Positions 60,703 through 64,000 of a stretch of DNA of 64,000 bases are shown piece after piece. Location of the stretch: contig WUUP01000001.1 in NCBI GenBank assembly GCA_009833045.1, positions 861,586 through 925,585 on the forward strand. The letters are read 5' to 3'. The position numbers and the translations under genes are program-made. The notes below the pieces were generated by a model. The model saw only the letters and a list, made by a program, of their open reading frames with translations, did no database searches and was not told where the DNA came from. Each line of letters opens with the position of its first letter. Position 1 is the first letter of the stretch. Origin of the DNA: Saprospirales bacterium GYS_P2D (GTDB taxonomy: Bacteria > Bacteroidota > Bacteroidia > Chitinophagales > Saprospiraceae).

Positions 60703-61905
60703 TTACCGCTTATACTTTACCTCAGCATAATCCATAGCAGATAACAAGATATCACAAGCAGTCTCGAGCTGCTCCATGGTGATGATCAGTGGTGGAGCGA
60801 GACGGAAGCTTCGATTATTGAATATGAACCAGTCTACGAGCGCTCCGAGCTCATGTGCTTTAGCCACGATATGCTTTAGATATTTGAGCTTAGTGATCTC
60901 GACGGCCATCATGAGGCCTGAGCTCCGCACCTCTTTGATGATAGGATGCTGTAGACGCTCACGGATATAGGCTTCTTTAGCCAGCGCCTCTTCATATAGT
61001 CGAGTATCTACGAGGGTCTTGAGAGTAGCATGTGCGGCGGCACAGCTGATAGGATGCCCTCCGAAGGTGGTGATATGTCCCAGCATAGGATTTTTCACGA
61101 GACATCGCATTAGTTCTCGACTACTCACTACGCCTGCGATAGGCATACCTCCTCCCATCGCTTTACCGATGAGTAGGATGTCCGGCAGCACACCATACTT
61201 CTGATGAGCAAAAAGATGACCCGTCCTACCAAATCCCGACTGTATCTCATCGATGACCATCAATGCTCCTACCTCTTCACATCGCTCACGTACAGCCTGT
61301 AAATATCCCTCAGCAGGAAGGATCACACCTGCCTCGCCCTGCACTGCCTCTATGATCACTCCAGCTGTCCGCTCTGTGATCTGCTGTAGATCCTCAAAAT
61401 TATTGAAGTCAATATGATGGATACCTGGCAGCAGGGGAAGGAAAGGCGCCTTATAGTCTTCGTCACTACGTAGACTCTCAGCCCCCTGAGTAGATCCATG
61501 ATAGGCATTTCGGGCAGCTACGATCTCATAGCGCCCCGTTTGGCGCTTGAGCATTTTCATAGCGAGCTCTGTCGCCTCCGTACCAGACATCAGATAGTAG
61601 ACCGACTCGTATCTATCGTCCAGCTGAGATATTAATAATTCGGCGAAAGCCACCTGGGGAGTCTGGATATGCTCCCCATAGACCATCGTATGCATGTAGC
61701 GCTGTGCCTGCTCCGTGATCGCATCCACGACGGCTGGGTGACAATGACCGAGAGAGCTGACTGCGATCCCAGAGTTAAGATCATGATATCGCTTACCCTC
61801 CTGATCATAGATATAGATACCGGAGGCATGAGATATCTCCAGACTGAGAGGTATATCACTGGTCTGCGCTACATTATCGAGAAAAAGCTGTCGTTTGCTA
61901 AGCAT
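60703..61905 (-). CDS. Class III aminotransferase (aspartate aminotransferase family)
   Basis: A 400-aa PLP enzyme. The fold-type I features are seen: SGTEATELAMKM (about 107-118), AYHGSTQGAESL, VIDEIQSGFGRTG (about 217-229), and PLP Lys in ILLIGKAMGGGMPI (Lys about 248). TTFGGHPISCAAA follows. It is close to acetylornithine/ornithine aminotransferases, but no argBCD or proline genes adjoin, so the exact amine substrate is open. Its start is 182 bp from the thioredoxin gene, divergently. Confidence 0.9.
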   Translation of the reverse strand: MLSKRQLFLDNVAQTSDIPLSLEISHASGIYIYDQEGKRYHDLNSGIAVSSLGHCHPAVVDAITEQAQRYMHTMVYGEHIQTPQVAFAELLISQLDDRYESVYYLMSGTEATELAMKMLKRQTGRYEIVAARNAYHGSTQGAESLRSDEDYKAPFLPLLPGIHHIDFNNFEDLQQITERTAGVIIEAVQGEAGVILPAEGYLQAVRERCEEVGALMVIDEIQSGFGRTGHLFAHQKYGVLPDILLIGKAMGGGMPIAGVVSSRELMRCLVKNPMLGHITTFGGHPISCAAAHATLKTLVDTRLYEEALAKEAYIRERLQHPIIKEVRSSGLMMAVEITKLKYLKHIVAKAHELGALVDWFIFNNRSFRLAPPLIITMEQLETACDILLSAMDYAEVKYKR

Positions 61906-61923
61906 TTATTAACTTTTAGTCTA

Positions 61924-61954
61924 TTTACGGCGATAAAAGTATTTTATACTTTTG
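61924..61954 (+). promoter_or_regulatory. Candidate Bacteroidota-type promoter ahead of the thioredoxin-domain pair
   Basis: TTTA at 61924-61927 (TTTG in the consensus), 19 bp, then TACTTTTG at 61947-61954 (TAnnTTTG). The resulting leader to the ATG at 62088 would be about 125 nt with no gene in it. Confidence 0.45.
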
Positions 61955-62087
61955 AATAATATACTGATGGACTTCAGCCGTTATCTTTAAAGGTCAGAAA
62001 AATAAGAGATCTCGATCAAATCTGCCCGCCTGATGGATAGCTGTCTGACTCAGCAAAATCGCAATATCACAACGAATAATCATCACG

Positions 62088-63251
62088 ATGAAATCAATTT
62101 TACTTTACGCTTTATTGATCCTATCTACGGCGGCATCCGCTCAGGGCATTGACTTTTTTCACGGCTCATGGGAGGATGCTAAAGAACTCGCCAGTAAAGA
62201 GCAAAAACTCATATTCGTAGATGCCTATGCTAAGTGGTGTGGGCCGTGTAAGCGTATGGCCAGTCAAGTATTCACTAATCCATCTGTCGGCGAATACTAC
62301 AATGACAACTTCATCAATCTCAAGATCGACATGGAAGAAGGCATGGGATTGACATTTCGCAGAGAGTATCCGGTATCGGCGTTCCCGACACTGTTTTACA
62401 TCGATGAGAGTGGCGAGATCGTCAAAAAAGTCGTCGGAGGAAAATCAGCCAAGGATTTCATCGATTTAGGAAAATCTATCGTGGCCTCCTTTGACAGAAG
62501 TGGAGACTATGCTGAGAAATATGATAAAGGAGATCGCAGCTATGATCTCGTGCTCAACTATGTCAAGGCACTCAATCAAGCTAATAAGTCATCTCTCAAA
62601 ATCGCTAATGACTACCTCCGATCTAATCCAGATATGAGCAGCGAGCAGCGAGCTACCTTCCTATACGAATCATTGACGGCAGTCGACTCTCGTATATTCC
62701 GAGTATATATAGATGAGCTCAGCAGCATCGAGCAGACACTCGGAAAAGTGGCTGCATATGACAAAATAGAAGCAGCAGCGTGGAATACTGTCTACAGTGC
62801 CATAGGATTTGAGGTGGAGGATCTACTCAAAGAGGCGCAGCAAAAAGTCGCTAAGTATATCCCTAATAAGGCAGAAGCATTCAAAATCAAATCAGACTTT
62901 GAATATGCTCAGGCCACAAATGATCTGAAAAATATGGCGTCTACCGCTATCCCTTATGCTAAGGAACTATTGAAAGATCAGCCAGAGGAGCAGTTTGCAC
63001 TGGTAGAGGAGCTGATGCTCTATCAAGATCTCTATCCGGCTATAGCCAATACTGCCGAAGAAATACTATCTGATGCTATCGATAAGAGCGACGACCCAGC
63101 TCATCGACTGCTCTATGCTAAGGTGCTCTTAGCGAATGATAAGAAAAAGAAAGCCTCAAAAGAGGCAAATAAAGCCATGAAAACAGTGACCGAAGAGGAC
63201 CAATGCTATGAGGAGCTGGAGCAATTCATACAGTCTCTGAAGGCCAAATAA
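62088..63251 (+). CDS. Secreted thioredoxin-fold protein with helical C-terminal region
   Basis: A 387-aa exported protein: signal peptide (LLYALLILSTAASAQG, cut near residue 20). An N-terminal thioredoxin-like domain (about 20-140) has KWCGPCKRMAS (active-site CGPC at 51-54), a cis-Pro region SAFPTLFYID and EIVKKVVGG. A helical TPR-like region (about 150-385) has YLRSNPDMSS and ALVEELMLYQDLYPAIANTAEEI in part. Predicted role: periplasmic disulphide reduction or a thioredoxin-guided chaperone. A paralogue follows 16 bp later. Confidence 0.88.
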   Translation: MKSILLYALLILSTAASAQGIDFFHGSWEDAKELASKEQKLIFVDAYAKWCGPCKRMASQVFTNPSVGEYYNDNFINLKIDMEEGMGLTFRREYPVSAFPTLFYIDESGEIVKKVVGGKSAKDFIDLGKSIVASFDRSGDYAEKYDKGDRSYDLVLNYVKALNQANKSSLKIANDYLRSNPDMSSEQRATFLYESLTAVDSRIFRVYIDELSSIEQTLGKVAAYDKIEAAAWNTVYSAIGFEVEDLLKEAQQKVAKYIPNKAEAFKIKSDFEYAQATNDLKNMASTAIPYAKELLKDQPEEQFALVEELMLYQDLYPAIANTAEEILSDAIDKSDDPAHRLLYAKVLLANDKKKKASKEANKAMKTVTEEDQCYEELEQFIQSLKAK

Positions 63252-63267
63252 GCCCCCAAAAAACCCA

Positions 63268-64000
63268 ATGATCAACATCCTATTACTTCACATATTACTA
63301 TCAATGAGCTGGGCGACGAGCCCAGCAACGACGACTGCCACGGCAGAGGAATTTATTAGTTTTTATCGAGTAGACCTGGCCGAAGCTAAGCGCATAGCAC
63401 AGCGCCAGGACAAGCTGATTTTCATCGACACCTATGCCGTATGGTGCAAGCCCTGCAAGGAACTCGACAAAACCTTTAATGATCGAGAAGTAGCGAATTA
63501 TTTTAATACACATTTCGTCAATGTCAAAGTGGATATGGATGGAGCTATCGGTAAAAAGCTAGCTAAACAATATGATGTAGTATGGCTGCCTACGCTCCTG
63601 ATACTCGATCAAGATGGTAATGTAAGAAACAAGATAGACCGCCTCGTCGGCAAGTCCGAACTCCTGCAGATAGCTCGAGAAGCTATCAATACAGGTGCGG
63701 TATATACTGGTGAGCAGTTGAATAGTACTCCTTTTGGGTATAACGGTTCGGGGACCAAAGAAGTCAAAAAAGAAGCCAAGCTCATCACCGAGGACAATGC
63801 ACCTGTCATCTATGTACATGATGAGCGAGCCTCATCGGGTCGCCCCCACATCATGTATCACGAGGCCTATCTCCATATGCAGCTCATGGACGGTAAGCAG
63901 TATGACGTCGCTCGGAAGTATCTCTCTACACAGACCGACTGGGGGACCGAGAAAAACATCAAGTTCATATTTGACTTCATGCGTCAGGCCAACTCTAAGG
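63268..64000 (+). CDS. Second secreted thioredoxin-fold protein, N-terminal part (cut by window edge)
   Basis: The visible 244 codons open MINILLLHILLSMSWATSPA (signal peptide), then a thioredoxin-like domain with AVWCKPCKELDKTF (active-site CKPC at 60-63), VNVKVDMDGAIGKKLAKQYDVVWLPTLLILD and RLVGKSELL, strongly echoing the previous gene. Further C-terminal sequence is helical (YHEAYLHMQLMDGKQYDVA) and continues beyond base 64000. Same strand, 16-bp gap: a tandem duplication is likely. Confidence 0.85.
   Translation, partial: MINILLLHILLSMSWATSPATTTATAEEFISFYRVDLAEAKRIAQRQDKLIFIDTYAVWCKPCKELDKTFNDREVANYFNTHFVNVKVDMDGAIGKKLAKQYDVVWLPTLLILDQDGNVRNKIDRLVGKSELLQIAREAINTGAVYTGEQLNSTPFGYNGSGTKEVKKEAKLITEDNAPVIYVHDERASSGRPHIMYHEAYLHMQLMDGKQYDVARKYLSTQTDWGTEKNIKFIFDFMRQANSK

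Noticed and set aside
1-64000. CRISPR arrays, tRNA, rRNA, phage, integrase or toxin-antitoxin genes
   Set aside because: I looked for regular spaced repeats, cloverleaf-forming gaps and typical proteins and found none. Non-coding gaps are all under 300 bp.

Overview
The window looks like chromosomal DNA of a free-living Bacteroidota, most likely a Saprospiraceae-type marine or environmental bacterium (inference). Supporting signs are the family content (DUF6089, DUF3078, DUF4230, DUF1080, HupE/UreJ_2, a short CarB without its MGS domain, a bacterial DUF3524/QTMAN-type glycosyltransferase), the lack of obvious Shine-Dalgarno sequences, and several TAnnTTTG motifs of the Bacteroidota type ahead of genes. 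I see no phage, transposase, CRISPR array, rRNA or tRNA. Gene density is high. The largest non-coding gap is 297 bp (28035-28331), and it holds DnaA-box-like repeats.

Left third (1-21.3 kb): pheS (cut by the window edge), an O-antigen ligase/polymerase-like protein, rpoN, a cytosolic M24 aminopeptidase P, a 44-aa membrane protein, an MscS channel, XdhC, RecX, a secreted M24 peptidase, a DUF1080 lipoprotein with an MFS transporter, HemJ, a membrane-anchored SRPBCC/GyrI-like protein, Hpt and a secreted M28 peptidase. Next comes a four-gene unit of an ECF sigma factor, a translationally coupled 75-aa protein, a CmpX-like MscS relative and a DUF3078 outer-membrane protein. polA follows.

Middle (21.3-44.2 kb): nadB; a QTMAN-like glycosyltransferase overlapping a GT4 glycosyltransferase; a dnaB-rluB-yfiT operon in which DnaB ends in an SSB-like acidic tail; an Na+-type ABC exporter pair; a tightly overlapped operon of acyltransferase, DUF6089, YjbQ and LysE, followed by a PaaE-like reductase; a TolC-HlyD-RND efflux operon ending in a P-II-like protein and a DUF2892 protein; and a PadR regulator with two HAAS-like membrane proteins.

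Right third (44.4-64 kb): a His-rich DUF4198 protein with a HupE/UreJ-type permease (probable metal uptake); a GNAT acetyltransferase; a TPR histidine kinase that appears to have been inserted between the acetyltransferase and carB, leaving a 27-bp direct repeat; carB; a D-2-hydroxyacid dehydrogenase; greA; a HIT protein; ruvC; DUF4230; POT and OPT peptide transporters; cutC with a GlcNAc-asparaginase; a class III aminotransferase; and two tandem secreted thioredoxin-domain proteins, the second cut by the window edge.

Most of the window is ordinary housekeeping DNA. The strongest second-look items are the SSB-like tail of DnaB, the 21-bp-phased DnaA-like boxes upstream of dnaB, the 27-bp repeat flanking the histidine kinase, and the ECF sigma/small protein/mechanosensitive channel/outer-membrane protein unit.
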